A stretch of DNA of 64,000 nucleotides, taken from Fidelibacterota bacterium. Lineage in GTDB: Bacteria > Fidelibacterota > Marinisomatia > Marinisomatales > TCS55. The translations under genes were made by a program, and so were the position numbers. Position 1 is the first letter of the stretch. Every line of letters starts with the position of its first letter. The notes under the pieces are model-generated. The model worked only from the letters and a program-made list of their open reading frames with translations, had not been told where the DNA came from and searched no databases. The stretch covers positions 1 to 64,000 of the forward strand of contig JAERSH010000065.1 of the NCBI GenBank assembly GCA_016845785.1, in the 5' to 3' direction. This document shows positions 53,341-63,750 of this stretch, one piece after another.

Positions 53341-54057
53341 TTAAGAATTCTTTTCCGTAGTACGGATTTTTTTCCGATCCCAATTCCACCTGACCACTTG
53401 GGTCTTTCGCCAGAGATAGGGGTTGGGCACCACCAAAGCGTGAACCAATCGTGTGAAGGGGAACAATAGAATAATGGAATAGGCACTGACGATATGGGCC
53501 TTCACCATAAAGGGCATTGCGGTGATGTAGGTGAGATCCGGAGACAGCTTAATCACGGACCATAAATAGGGCGTTAATGAAGACGCAAACCAACTGGACC
53601 CCCAGCGATAGAAATATGCAGTGTACAATCCTGTAATCACTTGAACTGCGAGAAAGCCCAGCACCCACCAATCCGCTTTGGATGTGACAATCTTTGCCTT
53701 GGGATTTGAATGACGTCGCAGGACAATATTAATCAGACCGATAAAAGTCATGAGTCCGAAAATGAACATGGATACTTCCATGATGTAGAGCCGCGCAGGA
53801 ACTTGATTCCACCATAGGACAGTTTCCGGGAGTAAGAACCAAATAAAATGGGCTGTCAGCACGGCAATGATGCCATAATGAAAAGGCACCAATCCCCAAA
53901 AGTGCTGGCGATTTTCTAAAAATTGGGATGATAAACTGGAATAGGTAAATGCCTTGGATCGATACCGTTGAATGGTGACCAAGAAAAAAGTAAAGATGGT
54001 CACATAGGGAAACATGCCAAAGAAAAATGTGTCGAGAAATTGTTTAAACTGATCCAT
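53341..54057 (-). CDS. narI: Respiratory nitrate reductase gamma subunit (cytochrome b)
   Basis: A 238-residue, five-helix di-haem b protein. Haem ligands are His60 and His70, ten apart as in E. coli NarI (His56/His66), and the pair in KAHIVSAY and LVHALVVP, eighteen apart as in His187/His205. It oxidises quinol on the outer face and sends electrons inward to NarH. It is translationally coupled to narJ (overlap of one base). Confidence 0.95.
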   Translation of the reverse strand: MDQFKQFLDTFFFGMFPYVTIFTFFLVTIQRYRSKAFTYSSLSSQFLENRQHFWGLVPFHYGIIAVLTAHFIWFLLPETVLWWNQVPARLYIMEVSMFIFGLMTFIGLINIVLRRHSNPKAKIVTSKADWWVLGFLAVQVITGLYTAYFYRWGSSWFASSLTPYLWSVIKLSPDLTYITAMPFMVKAHIVSAYSIILLFPFTRLVHALVVPNPYLWRKTQVVRWNWDRKKIRTTEKNS

Positions 54058-54560
54058 TAGGCATCTCCCCCTTCTTTGCCAAATTGATGTTGAAATTGCT
54101 CATCCATAAACTGAATGACATTTTGATATGGATTGTTGGAATCCTTAAATCCGTCCAAAATTTTTGTCAGCGCCGGTTGGATGTACTGATGAACGAAAGC
54201 CTGTTGATCATCTTCAATTAATCCGTCCAACGCAGCCAGAATATGACTCAAATGATCCGGCAATTCGGATGATTCAGCAATTCCTTGCTCCCGAAGTAAT
54301 TCACGAATTTTGAGCATAAATGCACCTCGCTCATAGGCTTCACCATAGAGATGCCAACCCAAATCCAAGCATGTATTTGGACTCATATCAAATGTTTGGG
54401 TGAACTTTTCTTGGAGATCAGCAATGGGTGTTTCTGAGACGAAATCTATAAAATCACTTAAGGGCTGAGAGTCATTTTTATTCAAAGATGAAATCGCTGA
54501 CACCGTAGATGACTCCGGGTAGGACACCATGGGAATCCACTCTTTGAATGATCTTCCCAT
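54057..54560 (-). CDS. narJ: Nitrate reductase assembly chaperone NarJ
   Basis: This 167-residue soluble helical protein, in the place and size of NarJ, contains the family block LGWHLYGEAYERGAFMLKIRELLREQGI and LPDHLSHILAALDGL. It is a private chaperone that holds NarG until the molybdenum cofactor and FS0 cluster are inserted; it is not part of the finished enzyme. It starts with a TAATG overlap on narH. Confidence 0.92.
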   Translation of the reverse strand: MGRSFKEWIPMVSYPESSTVSAISSLNKNDSQPLSDFIDFVSETPIADLQEKFTQTFDMSPNTCLDLGWHLYGEAYERGAFMLKIRELLREQGIAESSELPDHLSHILAALDGLIEDDQQAFVHQYIQPALTKILDGFKDSNNPYQNVIQFMDEQFQHQFGKEGGDA

Positions 54561-56050
54561 TACATCCCCCGTGCCGGCGCATCGCGAAAACCAAATCCGG
54601 CCGTTTGTTTATGTTCAAGGGGATCTTTCATCATTTCGATGGCTTCTTCTCGGTGTGCGGCCGGAATAACAAATCGATCGTCAAAGGTACACAATGATGT
54701 AAGTTTGTAAATATTGTCTGCTTCAGTCGGATTACAATCAGATTCCAATAATGCTTTTTCCGCTTCCAAAAGATCAATATCCCCTACCGTAACCGCACGG
54801 CGATAGGCACGGATGGCCGATTGTTTTTTCAGCACATAACGGAGATGGCTTTCATTGCCACCGCCAAACATGGATGCCAAATATTTGATGGGAGCCCGGG
54901 CTTTATCAAAATCGGGGAAATATTCATCATTAATATTTCGTACCGATTCCCCTTCTTGAGCGGACATAACCGGTAACATGGGTGGCACATAAAACAACAT
55001 GGGCAATGTGCGATATTCCACATGGGGTGGCAGTGCGATTCCCCAATCCTTTACGAATTTATAGACAGGAGATTCCTGTGCTGCTTTGATGGTAGAATCA
55101 GCAATTCCGTTCTTTGTGGCTTCACGAATTACATTTTCATCGAATGGATCCAAAATCATTTCACGCTGTGCATCCACCAATTCGTGATCCGGACGTTTCG
55201 CTGTCTCTTCTATTTTTTCTGCATCATATAGCAAAACACCCAAATAGCGAATCCGACCCACACAAGAATGAAAACATGCCGGCGCTTGCCCCGTTTCTAC
55301 TCTTGGGAAACAAAGAATACATTTTTCAGATTTTCCCGTATTCCAGTTGTAATAAGTTTTTTTGTAAGGGCATGCTGTTATGCAAGACCGCCACGCACGA
55401 CACCGCTCCTGATCTAGCAACACAATTCCATCTTCGCCCCGTTTATACAATGCGCCTGATGGACAAGATGCCACACAAGATGGGTTCACACAATGGTTAC
55501 AAATCCGCGGGAAATAAAACATCATTAGCCGTTCGATGGCAAACAATTGATCCCGCTGCTCTTCAGACAACACATCCAAATTGATATCATTTTCTGCATA
55601 AAGTGGTGACCCGGACAAATCGTCATCCCAGTTGGGCCCAGCTTCAATATTCATATATTCACCGGTGACCATAGAAACCGGTTTTGCCGTCGGTTGATCA
55701 TCCCCTGCCGGTGCGTCAAACAATTCTTTATATTTGTAAGTCCACGGTTCGTAATAGTCATCCAAAGTGGGCATGTCTGTGTTATGGAAAATATTGGTAA
55801 TGGTTTTCCGCTTGGATGTGGATTTAAGTTTGAGCTCGCCGTCCACCAATTCCCAGCCACCTTTGTACTGGTCTTGATCTTCCCAACGTGTTGGAAACCC
55901 CGTTCCGGGTTTGGTTTCCACATTGTTCCACCACATATATTCTGTCCCTTTTCGGTCGGTCCAGATATTTTTACAAGCGATGCTGCAGGTGTGACATCCA
56001 ATACATTTATCGAGATGAAATACCATTGAAATTTGACTTCTAATATCCAT
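54560..56050 (-). CDS. narH: Respiratory nitrate reductase beta subunit
   Basis: This 496-residue protein has four cysteine clusters: CIGCHTCSIACKN near the start, CNHCVNPSCVASCP, CRAWRSCITACPYKK and CILCFPRVETGQAPACFHSC. The Trp in CRAW is the NarH feature that gives a 3Fe-4S rather than a 4Fe-4S centre. The rest follows the usual NarH plan with no signal peptide. It carries electrons from NarI to NarG. Length is near the E. coli value (512). Confidence 0.96.
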   Translation of the reverse strand: MDIRSQISMVFHLDKCIGCHTCSIACKNIWTDRKGTEYMWWNNVETKPGTGFPTRWEDQDQYKGGWELVDGELKLKSTSKRKTITNIFHNTDMPTLDDYYEPWTYKYKELFDAPAGDDQPTAKPVSMVTGEYMNIEAGPNWDDDLSGSPLYAENDINLDVLSEEQRDQLFAIERLMMFYFPRICNHCVNPSCVASCPSGALYKRGEDGIVLLDQERCRAWRSCITACPYKKTYYNWNTGKSEKCILCFPRVETGQAPACFHSCVGRIRYLGVLLYDAEKIEETAKRPDHELVDAQREMILDPFDENVIREATKNGIADSTIKAAQESPVYKFVKDWGIALPPHVEYRTLPMLFYVPPMLPVMSAQEGESVRNINDEYFPDFDKARAPIKYLASMFGGGNESHLRYVLKKQSAIRAYRRAVTVGDIDLLEAEKALLESDCNPTEADNIYKLTSLCTFDDRFVIPAAHREEAIEMMKDPLEHKQTAGFGFRDAPARGM

Positions 56051-56093
56051 ATTTAATTTGTTCTGTTAGGTTGGTTGGTTGAAGAAATCATAA

Positions 56094-59000
56094 CTACCAG
56101 TTCAGGATAGGTAGTTTTCGTACCATGATGAAAGTGTCTCGATTGGCACCTGTTGGCCCCCAATAATTGAAGTGATAAGTAAACTGGCCATAACCACCTA
56201 CCATCAAATTGGGTTTCAACCGCGCTCGTGTCAGACTGTTATTCATTCCCGCACGTTTATTGCCACGCAAAGGTGATTTTGGTACAGACAGTGTCCGTTC
56301 CGTTGCATGATAAATAATCACAATGCCCCGTGGGATTCGCGCACTCACATTGGCACGTGTCACCACGACACCATTATCATTGTACACTTCTACCCAGTCA
56401 TTATCCACAATACCCAATTCTTCTGCATCTTTATCATTGATCCAGAACGGCTCCACACCACGGCTTAACGTGGACATACGGTGGTTGTCTCCATAGGTGG
56501 AATGGATATGCCATTTCCCGTGGGGTGTGAGATAGTTAAACACCTTGGTTGGATGCTCACTTTCACTAACGGTCAATTCTGCATATTGAGTGGGTGTTGG
56601 TTTCGGTTTATAAGTAGGTAAATGTTCACCAAATTGGATATAACCGGGGTGATCCAAATAAAATTGTTGGCGACCTGTCAAAGTACGCCATGGTACCAAC
56701 CGTTCTACATTGTAAGTAAATGGAGAATAGGCGCGACCATTTTCTGTCAACCCGGACCACATGGGGCTGTTCAGCAATCGTCTTGGCTGGGAGCAAAGAT
56801 CATCAAAATCCACACGTGAGCCCCGGTTCTTCTCTGCTAAATCCGCTAAGACTAATCCGGTTTTTGCTTCCATATTTTTATAAGAGCGATAGGCCAATTC
56901 ACCGTTGGTTACGGTGGCCAAAGTCAATACAGTATTGGCAACGTGTCGTGCTTCCCGAAGAGATGGATAGGTATTTCCATCCCATTCTTCGGTTGGATGT
57001 TCATCCATGAGCCGTTCATATTCATCTTTGACTTGGTAACCGGTCCCGTGAGCACCCAACCCATTTTTTGGAATGTTAGGACCGTATGAAATAAATTGTT
57101 TATAGACATTTTTATAATCCCGACTCACCACTTTCATCCCTGACATTGTCTTGCCTGGGATTGCATCGGTCTCGCCCTTAATCCAATCTTTGATTTCTTT
57201 TTGGGCGATTTCAGCCGGCGTATCGTGAGCCAATGGGACGGAGACTAAATCTTCTACAGAATCAGGAAAATGCTTTTTCGCCAATTCAGAAAAGGATTCC
57301 GAAATGGCTTTGAAAATATCCCAATCACTTTTGGATTCCCATGCTGGTGGCACTGCTTCTTGCAGCGGATGAATAAAACTGTGCATGTCTGTAGAATTCA
57401 AATCGTCTTTTTCGTACCATGTGGCTGCGGGTAGAACAATATCCGAATAAAGGGCAGACGTATCCATTCTGAAATTGAGATCAACCACCAAGTCCATTTT
57501 TCCTTGGGGCACTTTATCGTGCCAAACCACTTCTTCTGTGGACCCTTCCGCAAAATTGCTGTCAGACACTTGATTGGTGTGTGTGCCAAGATAATGATCT
57601 AAAAAGAATTCGTGACCTTTGGCGCTACCCCCGATGGCATTCCCCCGCCAAACGAACCATACGCGTGGAAAATTGGCAGCGTTGTCCGGGTCTTCGATGG
57701 AATATTTCAATTCCCTATTTCTTAATTTTTCTACAACGTGATCTACCACACCTTTTTCATCCACAGCGCCGTTTTCTCTTGCTTCTGCCACAAGGTCAAT
57801 GGGGTTCGCTTCAAATTGGGGATAAAATGGGAGCCAACCGTTCCTTACCGCTTTCACGTTCACATCAATGGTATGTCCCTTTGCAAGACTATTTTCCGGT
57901 TGATGCTTGGGAACAGTGTGATAATCGGTGAATCCTTTTTCATATCGCCATTGGTCCGAATGGACATAATGCCAACTGGGTGTATTTTGAAGTCTCGATG
58001 GACCAAACCAATCCTTCGCCAATGCAATGGATGCCCAGGATTCGCCTGGGGCCAATTTTTCCTGCCCTACATAATGGGCTAAACCGCCGCCATTTTTTCC
58101 AATACATCCTGTAAACATGAGCGCATGAATAGCAGCACGATAAATCAAATTTGCATGATACCAGTGATTGATGCCAGCGCCAATAATGACGGTGCATTTT
58201 CCACCCGTATTCATGGCCGTACCTGCCCATTCCCGCGCAAACCGAATTAATGTGTCGGGAGAAATTGCAGTATATTTTTCTGCCCAGGCCGGAGTGTATA
58301 AATCATCCGATTCATAATTTTCTGGATAGCCTTCCAATCCACGGCCCACACCATATTGCGCCATGAGTAAATCATAAACGGTGGCCACAGGAACTTTACC
58401 ATTTACGGTTTCAATATATTTGATCGGCACCTTTCGAAGGTTGGTTTCCCCTTCGGCAAAATTGTCTAACTCGATGTCCATCAATTCGTCATAATCATTT
58501 AAAAAGGAAAGCTGTGGATCGATTTTTGAACCGTCCACATTGTCCTCTAATTTAAGATTCCACTTGCCTTTATTTTCTTCTGCCCAGCGATTGCCCACAG
58601 AGCCCATGGGGACTTTCGTTCTCTGTTCATTTTCATCCCACATGAGAAACTGCCAATCTCCATTTTCGATATTTTTATACTGATTGAGTCGATTGGCCCG
58701 GAGCATTTGATCGGGACGATTTACATCATTATTATTTTTGATCTCCACCAAGAAAGGTGAATCGGTATATTTCTTGGAATAATTAAGAAAATCTTCGATC
58801 GGGTTTTCATGATGAAATTCTTTCAATATCACATGATTCACCGCCATCCAAAATGCGCCATCCTGTCCTGCATTTACTGGAATCCATTCATCCGAAAATT
58901 TCGAAACTTGAGAAAAATCAGGAGAGAACACCACCATCTTCGTTCCATTGTGGCGTGCTTCTGCGGCAAAGTGCACATCAGGCGTCCGCGTCATATTTAG

Positions 59001-59738
59001 GTTCGCTCCCATGACAGCAATCATCTTGGAATTATACCAATCGGCAGATTCTTGGACGTCGGTCTGCTCACCCCATGTTTCCGGAGACGCATTGGGGAGA
59101 TCGCAATACCAATCATAAAATGAAAGGGAGACACCACCCACCAATTGCATGAGCCGTGCACCGGCAGCGTAGCTCACCATAGACATAGCTGGGATGGGTG
59201 AAAAACCTGCAATCCTATCGGGGCCGTGTTCTTTAATTGTGTGCACCATAGATGCAGCAATCAATTCTTTTACATCTTTCCAACCTACACGGCGGAACCC
59301 ACCCTTCCCACGGGCTTCTTGCCAGCGTTTCCGTTTACCCGGATCGGTTACCATGAAATGCCATGCTTCTGCAGGGTCCGCATATTCAGACCGCGCTTCT
59401 TTCCAGAGATCCAACAGGATGCCACGGATATAAGGGTACTTCACTCGAAGGGGGCTATACAAATACCAGGAGAATGAAATACCACGTTGACAGCCACGGG
59501 GCTCATAAGGCGGAATTCCGTTTTCTAATTTTGGGTAATCCAAGCCCTGCATTTCCCAAGTAACGATACCGTCTTTCACGTGAATCTGCCATGTGCAACT
59601 TCCGGTACAATTCACACCGTGTGTGCTGCGGACGACTTTATCGTATTGCCAACGGTTGCGGTAAAATTCTTCCCATTTTCTATTTTTCGGTTCGATTTCA
59701 TCCCGGATCCAGGATAAGGTGCCTTTCTTATTACTCAT
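56094..59738 (-). CDS. narG: Respiratory nitrate reductase alpha subunit
   Basis: This 1214-residue Mo-bisMGD catalytic subunit has FS0 ligands His40, Cys44, Cys48 and Cys83, spaced exactly as in E. coli NarG (50, 54, 58, 93). The Mo-ligand Asp region is conserved ([16 protein letters not shown]). There is no Tat signal; the non-cleaved leader of cytoplasmic NarG is absent or short, so the active site faces the cytoplasm. It reduces nitrate to nitrite. The ATG overlaps the stop of the diheme cytochrome gene (TAATG), tying that protein to the nitrate reductase operon. Confidence 0.97.
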   Translation of the reverse strand: MSNKKGTLSWIRDEIEPKNRKWEEFYRNRWQYDKVVRSTHGVNCTGSCTWQIHVKDGIVTWEMQGLDYPKLENGIPPYEPRGCQRGISFSWYLYSPLRVKYPYIRGILLDLWKEARSEYADPAEAWHFMVTDPGKRKRWQEARGKGGFRRVGWKDVKELIAASMVHTIKEHGPDRIAGFSPIPAMSMVSYAAGARLMQLVGGVSLSFYDWYCDLPNASPETWGEQTDVQESADWYNSKMIAVMGANLNMTRTPDVHFAAEARHNGTKMVVFSPDFSQVSKFSDEWIPVNAGQDGAFWMAVNHVILKEFHHENPIEDFLNYSKKYTDSPFLVEIKNNNDVNRPDQMLRANRLNQYKNIENGDWQFLMWDENEQRTKVPMGSVGNRWAEENKGKWNLKLEDNVDGSKIDPQLSFLNDYDELMDIELDNFAEGETNLRKVPIKYIETVNGKVPVATVYDLLMAQYGVGRGLEGYPENYESDDLYTPAWAEKYTAISPDTLIRFAREWAGTAMNTGGKCTVIIGAGINHWYHANLIYRAAIHALMFTGCIGKNGGGLAHYVGQEKLAPGESWASIALAKDWFGPSRLQNTPSWHYVHSDQWRYEKGFTDYHTVPKHQPENSLAKGHTIDVNVKAVRNGWLPFYPQFEANPIDLVAEARENGAVDEKGVVDHVVEKLRNRELKYSIEDPDNAANFPRVWFVWRGNAIGGSAKGHEFFLDHYLGTHTNQVSDSNFAEGSTEEVVWHDKVPQGKMDLVVDLNFRMDTSALYSDIVLPAATWYEKDDLNSTDMHSFIHPLQEAVPPAWESKSDWDIFKAISESFSELAKKHFPDSVEDLVSVPLAHDTPAEIAQKEIKDWIKGETDAIPGKTMSGMKVVSRDYKNVYKQFISYGPNIPKNGLGAHGTGYQVKDEYERLMDEHPTEEWDGNTYPSLREARHVANTVLTLATVTNGELAYRSYKNMEAKTGLVLADLAEKNRGSRVDFDDLCSQPRRLLNSPMWSGLTENGRAYSPFTYNVERLVPWRTLTGRQQFYLDHPGYIQFGEHLPTYKPKPTPTQYAELTVSESEHPTKVFNYLTPHGKWHIHSTYGDNHRMSTLSRGVEPFWINDKDAEELGIVDNDWVEVYNDNGVVVTRANVSARIPRGIVIIYHATERTLSVPKSPLRGNKRAGMNNSLTRARLKPNLMVGGYGQFTYHFNYWGPTGANRDTFIMVRKLPILNW

Positions 59739-60574
59739 TATAAATTTCCTTTAATCATTTTTCTTCTCACGGATCGGAGACGATTCCCCCAAAATAAATC
59801 AAATAAAATCAGGACGATGGCCAGTCCGACAAATCCAAAGATGAGAAAATTGAAATCGTGCATTCCTGCTTCTGCAACATTCATTGAAGCCTTATCTTTA
59901 AAGAAGGCCACTAAGGGGAGTACTTCTGACTCATCAATCGGATGTTTGGCATAGATTGGTCCCATGGTCTCACTGGCAGGACTTGAAAGCCAAGCCGCCA
60001 AGGCAGTTTTTCCACCCAATCGCCCATATACATCGGTCAGATCTGGACCCAATAAACCACCACCCAACTTGCCTTCACCGGCAATAGAATGACATGCAAT
60101 ACACGTGGGGCCATTATTTTCGAAAGGCATTTCGCCAACAAACAAAGCGCGACCTTTCACAATATCACTTGGGGTCAGTGGACTGTCAGCAAGGGTTGAA
60201 CCCCCAAAGACTGATTTTTCTTTCGCTGATTCTTCTTTAATAAAATCAACTAAACTTTGAATAATAAATGGTGTCAGTCCCCCCACTTTTGGCATAATGA
60301 CACCGCGGGATTCTTCCACAATTTGACGTGCGTACAAATCACCGGAATTGATAACAGCCAACGGATCTTCAATAAAATCTTTGATCCATTGCTCATCCTT
60401 CCGTTCGTGGATATTTTTTAAATCCGGTCCGGTAAGGCGTCCGCCGCCAATGGTATGGCAACTGGCACAATTTTGTTTATAGAATTGCTGGACATCTTGA
60501 CTAATGACTCCAGAAGTCCACATTAATCCTAATACGAGAATTGGAATGAGTTTTTTCATAATTACAGAATTCAT
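59738..60574 (-). CDS. Diheme membrane-anchored cytochrome c upstream of narG
   Basis: A 278-residue exported protein with a signal peptide ([14 protein letters not shown]) and two cytochrome c domains, with haem motifs CASCHTIGG (~36) and CIACHSIAG (~158). A C-terminal membrane helix and basic tail ([30 protein letters not shown]) follow. The gene order cytochrome-narGHJI resembles the narC-narGHJI operons of Thermus, but I cannot claim orthology. An ATG at 60574 and one at 60559 are both plausible; the second begins directly with MKKLIP. It could connect the nitrate reductase region to ACIII or accept electrons from NarI. Confidence 0.85.
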   Translation of the reverse strand: MNSVIMKKLIPILVLGLMWTSGVISQDVQQFYKQNCASCHTIGGGRLTGPDLKNIHERKDEQWIKDFIEDPLAVINSGDLYARQIVEESRGVIMPKVGGLTPFIIQSLVDFIKEESAKEKSVFGGSTLADSPLTPSDIVKGRALFVGEMPFENNGPTCIACHSIAGEGKLGGGLLGPDLTDVYGRLGGKTALAAWLSSPASETMGPIYAKHPIDESEVLPLVAFFKDKASMNVAEAGMHDFNFLIFGFVGLAIVLILFDLFWGNRLRSVRRKMIKGNL

Positions 60575-61039
60575 TTATGATGTTAGTATGAATGAATGGT
60601 TGGTTTTTAATCCGGGCAAATAGTTTCGATCAATCACATCCTGCGCAAGGTTTTCCAATGTTTCTGATTCCATGAGTTCATAAACTTGAGTTATTACATC
60701 GCTCCACCGATGGTGAAATGGACATGGGTATTCTTTTGTACAAGAATCATACCCGAAGCCACATTTAGGGATGATAGATTCTGGCCCATCGACCGCAAAT
60801 AAGATATCATTAATAAAAATTTCATTCGCAGGTTTTGACAATCGAATCCCTCCATTTCGTCCCCGCGTTGATTTAATTAAATGATGTTTCCTTAATGTCC
60901 GAGTAATTTTGGATAAAAAGCTTTGGGGGATATTGTATGCTTCAGCGATCTCAGAAACCATGGTGAGGTTTTCTGCTTCTTTGACCGCTAAATAGATCAT
61001 GGACTGGATGGCATATTTAGCTGATTTTGAATATAACAT
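60575..61039 (-). CDS. Rrf2-family transcriptional regulator (nar operon)
   Basis: A 154-residue Rrf2 protein. The winged helix includes IPQSFLSKITRTLRKHHLIKSTRGRNGGIRLSKP (outlined ~42-75). Three Cys have the spacing Cys-x6-Cys-x5-Cys (KCGFGYDSCTKEYPC), identical to the regulator between the oxidase clusters. Its stop is immediately followed by the ATG of the diheme cytochrome gene, so it leads the nar transcription unit. Sensing NO, nitrite-derived stress or oxygen through an Fe-S cluster is a reasonable guess from NsrR/IscR relatives. No clear ribosome site precedes its ATG. Confidence 0.92.
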   Translation of the reverse strand: MLYSKSAKYAIQSMIYLAVKEAENLTMVSEIAEAYNIPQSFLSKITRTLRKHHLIKSTRGRNGGIRLSKPANEIFINDILFAVDGPESIIPKCGFGYDSCTKEYPCPFHHRWSDVITQVYELMESETLENLAQDVIDRNYLPGLKTNHSFILTS

Positions 61040-61114
61040 TTATTCAGATATGATTATCTCGTTTAAAGATTACAATGAATAGGTAAAGTGAATCAAGCTT
61101 TTATTAGGATATTA

Positions 61115-61606
61115 TCATCCTTTTTTTGGGTTATTTGGAATTTTTCTTAAAATCAAACCTGCTGCTGTGAGCTTTGGCCCCTCCTTAAGAAGAATACCGC
61201 CACTCGTGTGAAGTCCCCCTTCAAGGCCGGTTTCACGGAAATTAAATAAAAGATATTGCAGAGACTTTCGAGTGATATTTTCATTTTTAATCATCGCCCC
61301 TTCCAAATTTCCGGAAATGCGATAATGACTGTTTCCGAGTAACCTTAAAATCCAGTGGTTATTTTCTAACCGACCATCTTTTAATACCGCATCACCGATT
61401 CGCCCCGTGACTTCACCATTTGATTTAATATGAATATGAATTGGAAGTGAATCCTGTTTTACCCAGGTCACTATAATTTTAGCTTGCCCCTTCCAACTCC
61501 CAATCAATGAATCTGTTGGAACAAGTTGGTTACCGTATCCAATGGAGGTCAATAAAAATAAAATCCGTATTAACCCCCTTTGAAAACGAGAGGCATTTCT
61601 TTGCAT
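61115..61606 (-). CDS. Hypothetical exported protein (lipocalin-like composition)
   Basis: A 163-residue protein not recognised as a named family. It has a basic, then hydrophobic N-terminus (RGLIRILFLLTSIGYGNQ) that looks like a signal peptide. It then has alternating strands with LIGSWKGQAKIIVTW and repeated short 'NGEVTGRIGDAVLKDGRL', 'YRISGNLEGAMIKNENI' segments reminiscent of calycin-type barrels. It lies 14 bp after the DsrE-like gene and before rrf2, so it probably belongs to the same operon. Role unknown. Confidence 0.6.
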   Translation of the reverse strand: MQRNASRFQRGLIRILFLLTSIGYGNQLVPTDSLIGSWKGQAKIIVTWVKQDSLPIHIHIKSNGEVTGRIGDAVLKDGRLENNHWILRLLGNSHYRISGNLEGAMIKNENITRKSLQYLLFNFRETGLEGGLHTSGGILLKEGPKLTAAGLILRKIPNNPKKG

Positions 61607-61620
61607 TGGCTGAAAAGGGA

Positions 61621-62088
61621 TCAGGTGAAAATCACCTTGGCATCATCCGTTTTTTCATAAAACTCCCCAACGGTCAGGACCCCCTTCACCCTTTCATCCA
61701 AATCATCCTGCTTTAAGTGAAACATATCCATGGCCAATTTGCAGGCATAGATTTCTGCTCCGGCATCGTCCAGCATTTCAATGAATTCATCCACATGGGG
61801 AATATCCAATTTATCCATTTCTTTCATCATCATATGCGTCGCCAACTTGGACATTCCTGGTAGTCCGCCCAACATGGTTGGAATATGCATGGCAGGGTTA
61901 CCCACTGTGGCCACTTGGATATTTTTCATTTTATCCTTTGTAATTGCCTCCAATCCAAAGAAAGTGAAAAAAAGCATCGCATCCATACCTTCCATTCGAG
62001 CGCCATTGGCCAAAATCAATGCTGGATAAATTCCATCCAGTGAACCCCTGGAACAGATTATTGCGATTTTTTTCGATGATTGATCCAT
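61621..62088 (-). CDS. DsrE/DrsH-like sulfur-carrier family protein
   Basis: A 155-residue protein of the DsrE2-like group. It has KKIAIICSRGSLDGIYPALILANGARMEGMDAMLFFTFFG at the start (outlined), the glycine/methionine-rich loop IPTMLGGLPGMSKLATHMM, and AEIYACKLAMDMF with the conserved Cys. DsrE2-type proteins carry persulfide sulfur or act with TusA and rhodaneses. I chose the ATG at 62088, which has an excellent AAAGGAGG; an earlier ATG at 62112 overlaps the tusE stop. It follows tusE and SQR in one unit, arguing for a sulfane-sulfur relay. Confidence 0.87.
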   Translation of the reverse strand: MDQSSKKIAIICSRGSLDGIYPALILANGARMEGMDAMLFFTFFGLEAITKDKMKNIQVATVGNPAMHIPTMLGGLPGMSKLATHMMMKEMDKLDIPHVDEFIEMLDDAGAEIYACKLAMDMFHLKQDDLDERVKGVLTVGEFYEKTDDAKVIFT

Positions 62089-62102
62089 GATATCCTCCTT
62101 TA

Positions 62103-62411
62103 TTAAATGCATCCGTGGGGCTTTTTAACACCTGCGATCCGTGCCGCTTTTTTACCCGGTCCTCCGGGAAACAACTGATATAGTTCCTTGGTTGGGAATC
62201 CATGGACTTTAGTCAGCCGGCGAAGGGTTGGTGCTTCTCCTTTTTCGGCAAATTCACCCCGAATGGCATAAATCACCTCCAAATGGCGTGAAGTCAGATC
62301 ATAGATTCCTTCTTCTTCAGCCATTGTCTTCGCTAAATCTTCTGACCAATGTTCGTGGTTTTCCAAATAGCCTTCATCGTCAAATTTGACCTTTTCAATA
62401 TATTCAGGCAT
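62103..62411 (-). CDS. tusE: TusE/DsrC-family sulfur relay protein
   Basis: A 102-residue protein of the DsrC/TusE superfamily. It has the N-terminal FDDEGYLENHEHWSEDLAKTMA block and the C-terminal arm PHGCI with the penultimate Cys that carries persulfide. Only this one Cys is present; the second Cys ten residues earlier, essential for DsrC in dissimilatory sulfite reduction, is absent. It is therefore the TusE-like or carrier type rather than a DsrC partner of DsrAB. An AAGGAGGAG ribosome site is strong. It is transcribed between SQR and DsrE. Confidence 0.92.
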   Translation of the reverse strand: MPEYIEKVKFDDEGYLENHEHWSEDLAKTMAEEEGIYDLTSRHLEVIYAIRGEFAEKGEAPTLRRLTKVHGFPTKELYQLFPGGPGKKAARIAGVKKPHGCI

Positions 62412-62425
62412 AATCTCCTCCTTTT

Positions 62426-63634
62426 TTATGATGAAAAGGGAATGTCTTTCCCTTTAATTATTCTATTCCAGTACAACCATTTGAATGCCATTTTCCCAAG
62501 ATGGTTGATTCGTGTTTCTTTTAATAATGACATGGGACCCAGACCATGGATTGGAAAACGCCCTCGCGTCGGATCATTTTCATAATCAAAATCAATTAAT
62601 ATTGCTTTTTCATTCCCTGTTTCGATAAAGCAATTGGTATGGCCGTCAAATTTCGCATTTAATGGGTTATTTTTGATCTTAGAAATTAGGTTTTGAACAA
62701 TCACCTCAGCCTGGTAGTGGATGACTGAACCGGCTTTAGAAGTGGGAATATCCGTTGCATCACCGGCAACAAAAATATTGTCAAAATTCCGAGCCTTAAG
62801 AGTTGCTTGATTTGTGGGCATAAGGTTTAACTCATCCCCCATTCCCGAACGGCCAATGAATTCTGAACCCATATTGGTTGGCACTGTAACCAAAAGGTCA
62901 AAAGGAATTTCACGTTCATCCCATGAAATGATATTTTTATTTTCATTGTCTACCGCAGCAATATTGAAATCCGTATGGATTTTTATATTTTTATTCAAAA
63001 GAAAATTTCCGAATACTTTTGCCGCTTCCGGTTTGGTAAATGCTTCCGGCAAAGGCGTTACATAGTGAATATTCACTTCCGGCCGATACCCATTTCGTTT
63101 AAAATAATAGTCAGATAAGAAGGCGAATTCTAAAGGGGCCACCGGGCACTTGATGGGCATTTCGGTCACATGGACGACTAAGTTTCCACCCTTAAAATTT
63201 TTCATCGCCATTTGAAGGGAAACTGCTCCATCAAAGGAATAAAAATCAAAAACTTGCAGCCCCCACAAATCACCTTTCATACCTTCGACCTCATCCGGGG
63301 CAATATCAACGCCTGTGCTGATAATCAGATAGTCATATTTCAACGCACTTCCATTTTCTAAATAAACGTTATTCTCCTGGGGGACAATCCTATCTATTTC
63401 CGAGAATACTTGGTTCACATTGGGATGAAGCAGTTCGGATTTATTTTTCACAACATCTTCAGGTCTATAAATCCCAAAGGGAATAAAAAGGAAACCGGGT
63501 TGGTAATAATGAATGGGTGAACGATCAATAACGGTGATTTCCCATTCATCAGTATTTAAAGACTTAACCAGTTTATGGCTGAAAATATTCCCGGCGGTTC
63601 CGCCACCCAAAATAATGATTTGCTTCTTATTCAT
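62426..63634 (-). CDS. Sulfide:quinone oxidoreductase-like flavoprotein
   Basis: A 402-residue two-dinucleotide-binding-domain flavoprotein. It has the FAD motif IILGGGTAGN (~7-16), PIHYYQPGFLFIPFG, ISTGVDIAPDEVEG, the conserved Cys163 in MPIKCPVAPLEF, FVAGDATDIPTSKAGSV, and a C-terminal amphipathic part for membrane contact. This fits the SQR / FCSD family, which oxidises sulfide to sulfane sulfur and reduces quinone. Only one of the redox Cys is in a clearly conserved context; a second at ~343 (NCFIETG) is less certain. With tusE and dsrE downstream, a sulfide-oxidising input to the quinone pool is the likely role. Confidence 0.85.
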   Translation of the reverse strand: MNKKQIIILGGGTAGNIFSHKLVKSLNTDEWEITVIDRSPIHYYQPGFLFIPFGIYRPEDVVKNKSELLHPNVNQVFSEIDRIVPQENNVYLENGSALKYDYLIISTGVDIAPDEVEGMKGDLWGLQVFDFYSFDGAVSLQMAMKNFKGGNLVVHVTEMPIKCPVAPLEFAFLSDYYFKRNGYRPEVNIHYVTPLPEAFTKPEAAKVFGNFLLNKNIKIHTDFNIAAVDNENKNIISWDEREIPFDLLVTVPTNMGSEFIGRSGMGDELNLMPTNQATLKARNFDNIFVAGDATDIPTSKAGSVIHYQAEVIVQNLISKIKNNPLNAKFDGHTNCFIETGNEKAILIDFDYENDPTRGRFPIHGLGPMSLLKETRINHLGKMAFKWLYWNRIIKGKDIPFSS

Positions 63635-63750
63635 GATTTATATGTCCTTTTATCTACTTCTATAAATTTGATGGATAATTTTATCATTGGTTACAAAAAA
63701 AATGATTTACGGTGGCACTTTTTTATGTCCAACCGGATTGTAGCTACAGA

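Noticed and set aside
55114-55584. 156-codon plus-strand frame
   Set aside because: Entirely antisense to narH, with biased composition mirroring its codons; no family resemblance.
62103-62411. DsrC proper (partner of dissimilatory sulfite reductase)
   Set aside because: The second C-terminal Cys required in DsrC is missing and no dsrAB is in view; TusE-like is the safer call.
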